The notes below the pieces were generated by a model. That model was not told the DNA's origin, did not search any database, and saw only the letters and a list, made by a program, of their open reading frames with translations. From the NCBI GenBank assembly GCA_964459305.1, contig CAYWNA010000057.1, positions 1-59,686 of the forward strand: a stretch of 59,686 bases of DNA, given 5' to 3'. Position 1 is the stretch's first letter. The number at the start of each line of letters is the position of its first letter. This DNA is from CAYWNA01 sp964459305 (GTDB lineage Bacteria; Planctomycetota; Planctomycetia; Pirellulales; Pirellulaceae). This document shows positions 9,345 through 17,775 of the stretch, piece after piece. A program made the translations under genes and the position numbers.

Positions 9345-9955
9345 TGCTTGTTCCTTTTACGTAAGTCGTAAGTAAATGGTTGCTACTCGAATGCTTCCAT
9401 CGGCAACGGTTTGTCAGCATCCATGCGGCCCTGCGAAAATCCCCGGGGGCCGGCACCGTTGTTCAGTCAGGAACTTGTAACACCCGTCTGTCCGACGACG
9501 GTTCCACCGCAACTACCTTCCCTCCATGAGACAGTGCATCACATCTCGCCCTGTTGATCGACGCGAAGGGAGTTGCGAATGCGAAATACTTTCTTGCCGT
9601 GGAACTAACGACAGGATTGCTAGAAAGCGGGCAAGTGATTCGAGTCGTTCATCTGGTCGTGACGAATGATCTGCCCATATGAGTCAGAGTGACTCGCGAC
9701 GGCTCAAAAGAGAGTACTTGCGCGTCGAGTCGGACCTCATTACCCGGATTCTGGTGGATATCGGGATTGGTCTGTTCTTTCTCCCAATTCAGGGCCCGAT
9801 GAATCCGCGTAGCGAGGATCAGATTCTCCGCTGCGTTTCTGCCGGTGGTAGGGGTCCCGCAGGAACGAAAACGGGCCTCGCAGAACACTGCGAGGCCCGT
9901 TGGGCTATCTGGAATGACGCTGTCCTCGCTTCGTGCGCGAAGGACTGGCTAACAC
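9345..9955. other. intergenic region
   Basis: 611 bp between the BBP7 gene and the first small secreted paralogue. Apart from the hairpin at 9871-9900, I see only short frames without support; for example 9679-10032 on the plus strand reads straight through that hairpin and into the next gene. The first ~20 bases, upstream of the BBP7 gene, contain two CGTAAGT copies. Confidence 0.45.
9871..9900 (-). terminator. hairpin terminator downstream of the small secreted gene pair
   Basis: Perfect inverted repeat ACGGGCCTCGCAG / CTGCGAGGCCCGT with a 4-nt loop (13-bp GC-rich stem). Read on the minus strand it is followed by TTTCGTTCC, a short U-rich tail. It lies 55 bp past the stop of the 9956-10279 gene, so a Rho-independent terminator for that transcript is likely. 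Confidence 0.7.
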
Positions 9956-10279
9956 CTATTTCCCGATCGTTATTCGCCAACCGACCTGATAAGGTGGGTA
10001 GGACTCGCTTTGGGTGTACAGGTTCGCCGTGAATCCGTTGCCGACCCCATAGTAAAACACATCACCAACTTGCAGAGGCACAAATATCCACCATTGACCA
10101 CGAACTCCCTCAGCCTCTTTCTCGTTCAGGATTTGCGACGTGTCACCGTCCAGAGTCCGGAACGCGAGGGGAAGCTCATTGGTGGCGGCTGCCTTTGGCT
10201 CAGCAGCCTGGGCCGATTGGGCGGTCAAGGCCAACAATGTGACAAACAAGATGGCAACTGAGATAGCGGCGTTTTTCAT
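9956..10279 (-). CDS. small secreted protein with leader-like VRG motif (paralogue A)
   Basis: 107 aa from the ATG at 10279, with AAAAGGAT 8 nt upstream; the longer frame from 10312 is not needed. Residues 1-25 form a clear Sec signal peptide ending AQSAQA. The exported part begins acidic/Ala-rich, then carries LDGDTSQILNEKEAEGVRG (residues 43-61). The remainder is aromatic and beta-like (WWIFVPLQVGDVFYYGVGNG). The same block occurs in the neighbouring gene at 10382-10699, so the two are tandem paralogues. The block resembles the LSxxExxxVxGG ending of double-glycine leaders. I cannot assign a function; a secreted structural or peptide-like product is possible. Confidence 0.7.
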   Translation of the reverse strand: MKNAAISVAILFVTLLALTAQSAQAAEPKAAATNELPLAFRTLDGDTSQILNEKEAEGVRGQWWIFVPLQVGDVFYYGVGNGFTANLYTQSESYPPYQVGWRITIGK

Positions 10280-10381
10280 TGTGTGATCCTTTTTTACTGA
10301 CAACCAGGGCAATCTGCGAACGTCTCGTTCCTAATGTAGGTCACAATTCGTGAACGCGCCGCCTTATTCTTGGTCGAATCG

Positions 10382-10699
10382 TCAGTGGCTGAAGCGAAAG
10401 CCGAAAACGTGGGGGAGCAGCACGATATGCACTGTCGTTGGTTCATAGCTCTCGGTGTAGACGACGCCGTGGGCAACAGCGTTGTGGACGTAGACTCCGC
10501 CACCCACCCAAAATCTGGAGTATCCTTCGCCGCGTACTGTCTCGGCCTGCTCTTGGGACAGAACTTGCGATTCGTCTACATCGAGCGTCTTCAGGGCGGC
10601 AGGCATCTCGCTGGTGGTGGCTTTGTCGGCCGCAACACTGATGGAACCGATAAGACCGAAAAGGCAAAACGTAGTCAAACAGATGGTTGCTTGTCTCAT
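10382..10699 (-). CDS. small secreted protein with leader-like VRG motif (paralogue B)
   Basis: 105 aa. The ATG at 10699 is preceded by GAGGGAG at suitable spacing. A signal peptide covers about residues 1-23 (MRQATICLTTFCLFGLIGSI..VA). Residues 39-57 read LDVDESQVLSQEQAETVRG, aligning with paralogue A as LDxDxSQ(I/V)L....AExVRG and preceded in both by E(M/L)PxAx(R/K)T. The C-terminal part is rich in aromatic, His and Val residues (YSRFWVGGGVYVHNAV) and differs from A. It lies 102 bp upstream of A on the same strand with no obvious terminator between, so the two may be cotranscribed. Function not recognised. Confidence 0.7.
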   Translation of the reverse strand: MRQATICLTTFCLFGLIGSISVAADKATTSEMPAALKTLDVDESQVLSQEQAETVRGEGYSRFWVGGGVYVHNAVAHGVVYTESYEPTTVHIVLLPHVFGFRFSH

Positions 10700-11213
10700 G
10701 TGCGGGACTCCCTCAATGTGTTGTTTCTGTCGCGTACTGAATCGGAAGCTGAATGTGACGTTGCTGTATCAGCAAGGCAATCACCATGCCATAGGCACGA
10801 GCGAGCGAGTCGGGAAAGCCATTCTGATGGCGTAACTGATGGTATGAGAACATGTTATGACGTCGGGACGCCATTCACTTTCACGCACGGCTGCGTTGGG
10901 GACAAAGCACAACGTGTTGTCCGCGAAAAACGTCGCGTTGCACAACGACATCATGACAGCGGGCTTTTTCAGAGCTCGTGACTGGCACAATGCGTTTTTG
11001 CGGTCCTGTTGAGTTGGACCGCACGGTCAACGCACAAGTGACCGATGAACAGACTAGGCAACTGGGACCGTTTGCGGAGTTTAGCCAAGCCATGGGCCCT
11101 GTGCCCGTTGCGTTGGGTTTTCACGCGTGGGCCCGAATGCGGGAAACTCTTCAGATAGTCCGTGCGTCAAACCATTATGGAACTGGATGCGTATTGGTCA
11201 TATGGGGCGAATC
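10700..11213. other. intergenic region between divergent genes
   Basis: 514 bp between the small secreted pair (minus) and the MurG-like gene (plus). It contains an inverted repeat, GCGGTCC / GGACCGC, at 11000-11022 with a 9-nt loop; the T-run lies on its 5' side, so it is not a terminator for the plus strand. Short frames on both strands (10881-11093 minus, 10978-11217 plus) show no family signature or Shine-Dalgarno sequence. Confidence 0.4.
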
Positions 11214-12332
11214 ATGATCTCTGGCACCGTCAACGTCGTTATTGCAGGTGGGGGCGACTCCACCGTGCTGCTGCCCAGCTTGGCGGTCGCGGACCAGCTT
11301 CGAAACCTGATTCCCAATTCGCGGATGGTTTTCACGGGTTCGGGTTGCGCCGCCGAATACCGGCGTGTATCCCAAGCCGGCCATCGGTATTGCGTTGTCG
11401 GCTCGCCGGGTTTCAACGATCGGAAGCCTCGTCTGGTCGATCGGCTAACGCGGTTTGCCGCAGAACGGCAGTTTCTGCGACAGATGTGTCCAGGGGCGGT
11501 TATTAGCGCCGGGGGTGGGGTCGGCGAACGGTTGGGACGAGCAGCGGTCGCTCTCGGCTTGCCGTTGGTGGTGCTGGAACACGACGCCGTTCCGTGCCGA
11601 GCGACGAGCTACCTCGCTCCCCTGGCGGATCTGGTCTGCCTGGGATACGAGGAGACCCGGCAATATCTTCGCGCGTCATGTCCCGTCCGTGTTACCGGCG
11701 TACCGCTGCCCGGATCGTGCGTGGCCGAATACGCCGACACGTCGCGGCGGCCGGACAACGCGATTGCACGAGTATTTCATCGGCTTGTTATCCTGGCTGA
11801 CCGAATCGGCACTTATCAACTGAATTCCGTGCTTCCACGTGCCTTGTCCCGGCTTCGCTCGCGTTTGGATACTTGGCGTGTGGTACACCAAACCGGCACC
11901 GATGAGGTTCGCGCCGTCAAGTCGCTGTACCGCGATCTTGGCATCGACGCCGTGGCCACGTCGCATATCCACAACCTTCCATCCGTGCTGGATAAATCGG
12001 ATCTGGCCATCTCCGATGCTTCGTCAGCCACCGTGGCGGAAGTGGCGGCGGCGGGCGTGCCGATGGTGTTGGCACCGTCTAAGCAGTCGTCAGACGCTCG
12101 GCAACTGAACACCGCGAAAATGCTGCAGCAGAGCGGAGCGTGTATTGTGGTGGAACGAACGGATCATGAAGGCGACTGGACCCAGGCCCTGGACCGCTTG
12201 CTTGCCGACTCGCGCCGCCGTCAACGCCTCTCGTCAGGGATGCGACGCCATTTTCGATCCGATGCCGCCTGGCAAATCGCTGCGATGATTCAGGATGTTC
12301 TATGGTCGGCGGGCCATCGACGTTCGGCCTGA
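11214..12332 (+). CDS. MurG-like GT28 family glycosyltransferase
   Basis: 372 aa from the ATG at 11214. The open frame extends to 11127, but the N-terminal beta strand VNVVIAGGGDSTVLLPSLAV fits the family start. The C-terminal donor-binding region SDASSATVAEVAAAGVP...QLNTAKMLQQSGA (~268-310) matches MurG, which adds GlcNAc to lipid I in peptidoglycan synthesis. SAGGGVGERLGRAAVALGLP resembles the MurG SFGGYPS-type loop region. The N-terminal loop is GGGDSTVL instead of the usual GGTGGH, so the lipid-I-binding His is missing. It may be a divergent MurG or a related GT28 enzyme with another acceptor. No mur genes adjoin it; mraZ/rsmH are 10 kb away. Confidence 0.65.
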   Translation: MISGTVNVVIAGGGDSTVLLPSLAVADQLRNLIPNSRMVFTGSGCAAEYRRVSQAGHRYCVVGSPGFNDRKPRLVDRLTRFAAERQFLRQMCPGAVISAGGGVGERLGRAAVALGLPLVVLEHDAVPCRATSYLAPLADLVCLGYEETRQYLRASCPVRVTGVPLPGSCVAEYADTSRRPDNAIARVFHRLVILADRIGTYQLNSVLPRALSRLRSRLDTWRVVHQTGTDEVRAVKSLYRDLGIDAVATSHIHNLPSVLDKSDLAISDASSATVAEVAAAGVPMVLAPSKQSSDARQLNTAKMLQQSGACIVVERTDHEGDWTQALDRLLADSRRRQRLSSGMRRHFRSDAAWQIAAMIQDVLWSAGHRRSA

Positions 12333-12438
12333 CGGCTGCCTCGCAGCCCGAATCGCCGTATCACCGCCATTGCCCTACACTCTCCCGCACGAGATGGCGC
12401 GACCCTTGGCTGATTGTCGCCGGAATCGGCAGCGGCAC

Positions 12439-13098
12439 TCAGATTGATTCGATATGGAGCCCGCGGCGTCGACGTTCTTTGCGACGAATATCGTCGATCA
12501 CGCCGGCTACTTCTTTGACATTCTCAATGCCACGCAGCCACAGCTCGGGATGGGAACGATCGCTGGAAGTGACCTTGATGCTGCCCACACCCAGAAACCG
12601 CTCCACAATGCGCTGCTCGAAAGACACGTCGTCGATGTCGATCACCTCGATTCGGTCAGTCACGCGTTTCAGCAGCCCCGATTCATGGATGAAGCGTTGC
12701 GAAGTCAGCCGGTACTTGCAGGTCAGCTTTCGGTAGGCGAGTTGCGTCGCGAACCATCCCCAGAGAAGGGCACAGATCACGAGCCAAGCCATCCAAAGAT
12801 AGCCGTTGCCTGGACTGAACATGAGGATGCCGACCAACAGCACGACCGTCACGAAACTGGCAAGGAGCCAACTGCCGATCATGGCACGGGAGGAGAAACG
12901 GCCCTCCCAGAGTTCGTCTTCCTGCTCGTCCTCGCCGTCATCCTGTCGCGTCTTGGCAACTTCTTTGAAACGTTCCATCGGCGACGACGCGCCAGCGGAT
13001 GCCTGCGGAGCGGGATCAGATTCACTCGGTTCATTGGCTCCCGATACTGGATTCTCGTTCGGATCGGGGATCTGGTCATCTGGTGGTGTGGTGGTCAT
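12439..13098 (-). CDS. bPH2-domain membrane protein (YdbS/YdbT-like)
   Basis: 219 aa. The first ~65 residues are Pro/Ser/Glu/Asp-rich and probably disordered. Two adjacent transmembrane segments follow (SWLLASFVTVVLLVGILMF and YLWMAWLVICALLWGWF). Then comes a bacterial PH-like domain with YRLTSQRFIHESGLLKRVTD and VGSIKVTSSD, characteristic of PF03703 (bPH2). It ends in a basic tail RRKERRRRG. Such proteins are membrane-associated and mostly uncharacterised. It is divergent from nrdR and has no obvious partner. Confidence 0.75.
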   Translation of the reverse strand: MTTTPPDDQIPDPNENPVSGANEPSESDPAPQASAGASSPMERFKEVAKTRQDDGEDEQEDELWEGRFSSRAMIGSWLLASFVTVVLLVGILMFSPGNGYLWMAWLVICALLWGWFATQLAYRKLTCKYRLTSQRFIHESGLLKRVTDRIEVIDIDDVSFEQRIVERFLGVGSIKVTSSDRSHPELWLRGIENVKEVAGVIDDIRRKERRRRGLHIESI

Positions 13099-13282
13099 TT
13101 CAACAATTCTCGCGGTTTCCTGGGAAGTCGATGGTTGGGAGACGACGGGGTATTATAGCGACAAAATGACGGAATTGTCAGCTTGCATCAGTGCCGAAAC
13201 TGTAGCTTAATCCCCAGTGATTCGTGTATACTTCTTGACTATTGGGAAGTTGCTCGAACTCTTTGCTGGGCGATAACCGTTC

Positions 13283-13786
13283 ATGAAGTGCCCTTTCTGT
13301 CAGGTCGATAACGACAAAGTCACCGATTCGCGAGCAAGCGAAGACGGCGGTGCGATCCGGCGCCGCCGGGAGTGCCTGAATTGCGGGCGGAGGTTCAGGA
13401 CATACGAACGGTACGAGCCTACGACGTTCAAGGTAGTGAAGAAGAACAACGTTCGGGAACCGTTCGACCGCGAGAAAATCCGGCGCGGCCTGGAGAAAGC
13501 GTGCTGGAAACGCCCGATCAGCGATGAGCAGATCGAGTCGGTCGTGGGCGCTCTCGAAGGCGACGTCTACGACCGGTTTGTGGACGAAATCGACAGCCGC
13601 ACGCTGGGCGAGTTGGTCATGGAACAGTTGGCCCAACTGGATCAGGTCGCATTCGTCCGTTTTGCCAGCGTGTACCGAGAATTCAAAGACGTGCGCGACT
13701 TTGTGGACGAACTGAAGCCCATGCTCCAGCAGCGGCCACGCGCCCAATCCGACCAGCAGGACGGCTCCGACAATAGCCGCACTTAG
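13283..13786 (+). CDS. nrdR: transcriptional repressor NrdR
   Basis: 167 aa, close to the usual ~150-160. The N-terminal zinc ribbon has CPFC (3-6) and CLNC (31-34). The ATP-cone domain follows with VVKKNNVREPFDREKIRRGL and ends near VYREFKDVRDFVDEL. NrdR senses (d)ATP and represses ribonucleotide reductase genes through NrdR boxes; no nrd gene is in this window. The 3' end overlaps the convergent Nudix gene by 4 bp. Family call is secure. Confidence 0.95.
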   Translation: MKCPFCQVDNDKVTDSRASEDGGAIRRRRECLNCGRRFRTYERYEPTTFKVVKKNNVREPFDREKIRRGLEKACWKRPISDEQIESVVGALEGDVYDRFVDEIDSRTLGELVMEQLAQLDQVAFVRFASVYREFKDVRDFVDELKPMLQQRPRAQSDQQDGSDNSRT

Positions 13787-14406
13787 CGGAGTTCTTCGGC
13801 AAACAACGCCTCCAGGCAGATCCGTGACCAGCTTTCGAATCCGTCCAAGTCGGAAAGCAGATCATCGACCGGCACGAAACCGGCCTCCTCGATTTCAGTT
13901 TCTCGCGGTCTGACGTTCGGCGTGTCGACATCGAAGACGTGCACTACCCCCAGATGCACTTTGCCAACCTCCGTCTGATCGTCGTTGATCAGACCCACGC
14001 AGCGTTCGCGATACGCAGTCTCGATGATCACCTCTTCGGCCAATTCGCGCCGCATCCCTTCATCGTAGGGATTGATCTCCTCGGCGTCGTCCGACGAGAT
14101 GTGACCACCGATGCCGACGCTGCGTTTGCTGTGCAATCGACGCTCGCCCTGCCCGGTGCCGCGCGTGTATTGAAACAGGCTCTGTCCTCCGGAATCGTCG
14201 GTATAGCGGAAGATCACGTATGGGATCAGTTGTTTGTAACTTGGGTTCTCCTCCATCCGGTCACGAGGACGATAGCTGGTATTCTCCGGGCTCAGCAACT
14301 CCTCCAGGTAGCGATCGACGTCAGAAGTGAAACCTTGGAAGTAGCCGATCCGATGGAACAACTCGGTGGGCACGACCAGTATCTGCTCGGTTTGCACGAT
14401 GGACAT
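13783..14406 (-). CDS. Nudix-fold hydrolase
   Basis: 207 aa from the ATG at 14406, with GAAAGGA 8 nt upstream; the open frame extends to 14553 but that part is not conserved-looking. A Nudix-box-like segment starts at GGHISSDDAEE and continues NPYDEGMRRELAEEV, giving the REXXEE core with a short insertion after the Gly pair. Upstream text (PYVIFRY, LFQYTRG) and downstream text (LGVVHVFDV) fit a Nudix sandwich. Substrate cannot be read from sequence. It overlaps the end of nrdR convergently by 4 bp. Confidence 0.75.
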   Translation of the reverse strand: MSIVQTEQILVVPTELFHRIGYFQGFTSDVDRYLEELLSPENTSYRPRDRMEENPSYKQLIPYVIFRYTDDSGGQSLFQYTRGTGQGERRLHSKRSVGIGGHISSDDAEEINPYDEGMRRELAEEVIIETAYRERCVGLINDDQTEVGKVHLGVVHVFDVDTPNVRPRETEIEEAGFVPVDDLLSDLDGFESWSRICLEALFAEELR

Positions 14407-14500
14407 GGTGGGTCCTTTCCACAGGGGGCTGAGATACGTCAGTCCATTCGGTTGGCAGCCTAGTATAGCGGCCGAGGCAGCGGTTGACGAGAAGGTACGG

Positions 14501-15202
14501 TCAGGGCAACTTTCGTCCTTCAAGGCGGCGTGCGAATTCGGCGTGTTCTTCACTTTTCAGTGCATGCCCCAACACCTTCACGGAACGCGACGTGTTTCTA
14601 TCGATCAAAGCGCCGGGATCCAGCCACAGTCCAGGGAGCGCGTGCGATCTGAGAATCCCGTCGCTGGCGGGATTGATGATCGTGTTTGCCTGCAAGTCGA
14701 ACCATCGCAATTTGGCCTCTTCCAGCGAAACCACGATGTACTCCAGCACGCCAGCCTGCTGGTACTGGTCCACCTTGGCGTGCAAATCAATGGCGGCTCG
14801 GCTGTAAGCTATCTCGGCGATCAGTTCAGGCGAGCCTTCGACGAAGTCCTGTTCCGTGGTATGCGAGCGACCGCCGTATTCGGGCAGGACGCGCAGCAAC
14901 ACGTCCGGTTGCGTCTCATTCTCGTCGTTCAGGAGGACGGTGGCGTCGTCCGCGGCTTCCACTCCCGGAGTGCCGGCCTTGTACAGGACGAAAAGCGTGC
15001 TGAGTTCTGCCTGGTAAGTGCCGTGCTGCAGACGCGTTGGCGAGGCCATGTAGACAATACCTCCGACCAGTTCAATGCTGACGTCATCGGGATACTGAAG
15101 GTACCTGCGATGAAACTCGGCCCGTGGCAGTCTGTCTCCGTTGTGCAGCGGCCGCGCAGCGTTCACCGCACGCGACGAATCAGGCACCGAGGCGGTTGTC
15201 AT
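14501..15202 (-). CDS. Uma2-family (DUF820) putative endonuclease
   Basis: 233 aa from the ATG at 15202, with GAGGGCA upstream; the frame extends to 15280. Residues such as YELVGG-like IELVGGIVYMASP, then ENETQPDVLLRVLPE and SPELIAEIAYSRAAIDLHAK with YQQAGVLEYIVV, match the Uma2/DUF820 PD-(D/E)XK-like fold: the D of QPD, the E of LIAE and the K of HAK form the expected D-E-K set. These genes are common and often multicopy in planctomycetes and cyanobacteria; their cellular role is not established. Transcribed in the same direction as queA, which ends 74 bp upstream. Confidence 0.8.
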   Translation of the reverse strand: MTTASVPDSSRAVNAARPLHNGDRLPRAEFHRRYLQYPDDVSIELVGGIVYMASPTRLQHGTYQAELSTLFVLYKAGTPGVEAADDATVLLNDENETQPDVLLRVLPEYGGRSHTTEQDFVEGSPELIAEIAYSRAAIDLHAKVDQYQQAGVLEYIVVSLEEAKLRWFDLQANTIINPASDGILRSHALPGLWLDPGALIDRNTSRSVKVLGHALKSEEHAEFARRLEGRKLP

Positions 15203-15276
15203 TGACGTGCCCTCAGACCGGAAACAAACAATTACCCTATTATATCTCCCCCCGCACGGCGCCGCGACCGAAATCG

Positions 15277-16323
15277 TCACAAAATCAACATCGCATCGCC
15301 GTAGCTGAAGAATCGATAGCCTTCTCGGATCGCTTCCTCATAAGCTCGCTGGATCAGTTTGTGACCTCCGAACGTGGACACCAAAACCAGCAACGTGCTC
15401 TTCGGCCAATGGAAATTGGTCATCAATGCGTCGAGTACCTTAAACTCATAGGGCGGACGGATAAACAAGTCTGTTTCGCCTTCCCACGGTCGCAGCACGC
15501 CCGTGCCGGCGGCGGTTTCCAGCGTGCGCACAGCGGTCGTTCCCACCGCTACGATGCGTCCTCCGGCGTCGCGCACCCGCGCAAGTTCGTCGACGGTATC
15601 GGGCGTGATGCATCCCCATTCCGAGTGCATCTCGTGCTCGCTCAACTGCGGGGCGGAGACAGGGCGGAACGTGCCAAGACCGACGTGCAATGTGATCCGG
15701 CAGGTCCGAACGCCTCTGCTTTCGAGTCGCTCAAGCAACTCCTTTGTGAAATGGAGCCCGGCTGTGGGCGCTGCGACCGCACCGACCTGTTCGGCGAACA
15801 CCGTCTGGTAGCTTTCGCGGTCCGCATCCACCATTTCGCCTTCACGGATGTACGGCGGCAGCGGCACCCGGCCGATGCGGTCCAGCAATTCGACGACGGG
15901 TTCGCCTGCCTCGGGCCGGGCGGCCCACAGGCCTCCCGGCAACTTGGTCAGCAACACCAGGCGACCAGCGTCCTGTGCCAAATGATCCTGGAGCGTGATG
16001 GTCTCGCCGGGCTCCAGTCGGCCACGTGTCTTCGACAGCAGTTTCCAGGTACCCGCACTGTCGACCGATAGAAACAGCCCTGACCAGCGTCCGCGAGTGG
16101 AGGTCCGATATCCCACCAGGCGTGCCGGGATAACTCGCGTATCATTCAGCACCAGGCAATCACCAGGGGCGAGAACCTCGGTCAGATTGCGCACGTGAGT
16201 ATGTTCCAGCGAACCCGTGTCGCGGCGGACGACCAGCAGACGCGCGTCGCTGCGCTGCAGCAGCGGTCGCTGCGCGATCAACTCGTGAGGCACCTCGTAG
16301 TTGAATTGGTCGATCTCGGACAT
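15277..16323 (-). CDS. queA: S-adenosylmethionine:tRNA ribosyltransferase-isomerase QueA
   Basis: 348 aa from the ATG at 16323 (MSEIDQFNYEVPHELIAQRP), the conserved QueA N-terminus; the open frame runs to 16572 but the extra 83 residues do not resemble the family. Signature blocks include DCLVLNDTRVIPARL, GRVPLPPYI, QTVFAEQVGAVAAPTAGLHF, TLHVGLGTFRPV and DALMTNFHWPKSTLLVLVS. It transfers the ribosyl moiety of SAM to 7-aminomethyl-7-deazaguanine in tRNA to form epoxyqueuosine. No other queuosine gene is in this window. Divergent from the sirtuin gene. Confidence 0.95.
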   Translation of the reverse strand: MSEIDQFNYEVPHELIAQRPLLQRSDARLLVVRRDTGSLEHTHVRNLTEVLAPGDCLVLNDTRVIPARLVGYRTSTRGRWSGLFLSVDSAGTWKLLSKTRGRLEPGETITLQDHLAQDAGRLVLLTKLPGGLWAARPEAGEPVVELLDRIGRVPLPPYIREGEMVDADRESYQTVFAEQVGAVAAPTAGLHFTKELLERLESRGVRTCRITLHVGLGTFRPVSAPQLSEHEMHSEWGCITPDTVDELARVRDAGGRIVAVGTTAVRTLETAAGTGVLRPWEGETDLFIRPPYEFKVLDALMTNFHWPKSTLLVLVSTFGGHKLIQRAYEEAIREGYRFFSYGDAMLIL

Positions 16324-16438
16324 CGCGTGCGAGTATAGAACGCGATGCGATTTGTGGGAATGAGTGGCAAAGGTCGTCGGGCACGCCCGACTAGGGACAT
16401 TGACAACCAACCTTCGCTCGTGGCAAGCTTTCGATACT

Positions 16439-17188
16439 ATGAACGAGCACGAAAGAATCGCAACGTGGCTGAAGGACGCCAAATCCGCGGTGGCCTTCAC
16501 CGGTGCCGGAATCAGCACCGAAAGCGGAATCCCCGATTTCCGTTCGCCTGGCGGAATCTGGTCCAAGTCCAAGCCGGTGTACTACGATGAGTTCCTGGCC
16601 AGTGCCGCGGCCCGATACGAATACTGGCGACAGAAATCCATCTCGCATCAGGATTTTTCGACAGGTCAGCCCAATGCGGGGCACTTGAACTTGGCCAAGT
16701 GGCAGCAGACCGGCCGTTTGAAGGCGGTTATCACCCAGAATATCGACGGACTGCACCAGGATGCCGGCAGCCAGGACGTTGTTGAACTGCACGGGACAGC
16801 CCGCTATGTGTCTTGCCAGGAGTGCAGGCAGCGATTCGACGCCGATCCGCTCGTCAAACAGTTTCTGGAAACCGACCAGGTACCAGCCTGCCCGGCCTGC
16901 AGCGGCATCATGAAACACGCCACCATTTCATTCGGCCAGATGCTCGATCCCGCTGTCCTCGAACGGGCAACCGAACTGAGCGGAGAGGCCGATCTGTTCT
17001 TCGCGATGGGTTCATCGCTTGTCGTTCAACCAGCCGCCGCTCTGCCGCCCCTGGCCAAGCGGAACGCCGCCCGACTGGTGATTATCAACCGTGATCCCAC
17101 CGATCAAGACAGCCTCGCCGACGTCGTCATCCACGCGTCCATTGGAGAAACACTGACAGCGATCGACCGTTGTCTGAGTGACATATGA
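16439..17188 (+). CDS. cobB: SIR2-family NAD-dependent protein deacylase
   Basis: 249 aa from the ATG at 16439; the longer frame from 16364 overlaps the queA promoter region. NAD-binding GAGIS (22-26) with IPDFRSPGGIW, catalytic TQNIDGLHQDAG (99-110) and HG with His118 are all present. A zinc site is formed by Cys126/Cys129 and Cys151/Cys154. These are hallmarks of CobB-type sirtuins that remove acyl groups from Lys using NAD+. No defence-type partner domain is fused or adjacent, so a housekeeping role is more likely than anti-phage. It overlaps tsaE by 4 bp (ATGA). Confidence 0.93.
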   Translation: MNEHERIATWLKDAKSAVAFTGAGISTESGIPDFRSPGGIWSKSKPVYYDEFLASAAARYEYWRQKSISHQDFSTGQPNAGHLNLAKWQQTGRLKAVITQNIDGLHQDAGSQDVVELHGTARYVSCQECRQRFDADPLVKQFLETDQVPACPACSGIMKHATISFGQMLDPAVLERATELSGEADLFFAMGSSLVVQPAAALPPLAKRNAARLVIINRDPTDQDSLADVVIHASIGETLTAIDRCLSDI

Positions 17189-17673
17189 GCTATTTCCGCT
17201 TTCTGGCAGAAGACGAAGAAGACACCCGGCGACTGGGAACGGCCCTGGCCGAAGTCCTTCCCAACGGAACGACTGTTGCTTTGGTGGGAACGCTGGGTGC
17301 GGGCAAGACACGACTGGTAAAGGCGATCGCCCAGGCTTGCGGGGTGCCTTCGGACGCGGTTTCCAGCCCCACGTTCGTCTTGTGTCAAGAGTACACCGGT
17401 CATCGAGCCGTGTACCACATGGACGCCTATCGCCTGCGGGACGACGATGAATTCCTGCAATTGGGGCCGGAGGAGTATTTCGAATCCGACGGCATCACCT
17501 TGGTTGAATGGGCGGATCGCGTCATCGATTGCCTTCCGCCGGATCGAATCGAAATCCACATCCAAGTGGCCGGCCATACCTCGCGTGAATTTGAAATCAC
17601 CGCATTGGGCGAGCCACCGTCGGCTATGCTGGAAACGCTCGCCATCCGATTGGACGCAACCGCCGAAGACTAG
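17185..17673 (+). CDS. tsaE: tRNA threonylcarbamoyladenosine biosynthesis ATPase TsaE
   Basis: 162 aa, normal length. Walker A GTLGAGKT (35-42), then SSPTFVLCQEY and the HMDAYRL block followed by LVEWADR, are diagnostic of TsaE. TsaE is the ATPase that resets the TsaBD complex in t6A synthesis on ANN-decoding tRNAs. Its start overlaps the sirtuin stop (ATGA), implying coupled translation. Confidence 0.94.
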   Translation: MSYFRFLAEDEEDTRRLGTALAEVLPNGTTVALVGTLGAGKTRLVKAIAQACGVPSDAVSSPTFVLCQEYTGHRAVYHMDAYRLRDDDEFLQLGPEEYFESDGITLVEWADRVIDCLPPDRIEIHIQVAGHTSREFEITALGEPPSAMLETLAIRLDATAED

Positions 17674-17695
17674 CCGTCTTTCAGTGCTGAAATGC

Positions 17696-17760
17696 GGGTT
17701 CGTAGTACCGCCTTCAGGCGGTAGGAGTCGGCTCAAGCCTCTACCACCAAACTGAAGAAG
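17696..17760. repeat. intergenic palindromic repeat element
   Basis: Just past tsaE lies GGTTCGTAGTACCGCCTTCA and onward, with hairpin TACCGCC-TTCA-GGCGGTA at about 17704-17721. It separates convergent tsaE and the K+ channel gene and could act as a bidirectional terminator or be a REP-like repeat. Only one copy is visible in this window, so membership of a dispersed family is inference. Confidence 0.45.
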
Positions 17761-17775
17761 CACCCGCGTGCCGGC

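Noticed and set aside
9679..10032. 117-codon plus-strand frame
   Set aside because: It reads through a 13-bp-stem terminator and into the small secreted gene antisense; no Shine-Dalgarno sequence or motif.
10370..10981. 203-codon plus-strand frame
   Set aside because: Antisense to the second small secreted paralogue, which has a signal peptide, a Shine-Dalgarno sequence and a paralogue.
16439..17188. sirtuin as a possible anti-phage gene
   Set aside because: It is a stand-alone zinc-bearing CobB-type deacylase coupled to tsaE; no fused or adjacent defence domain.
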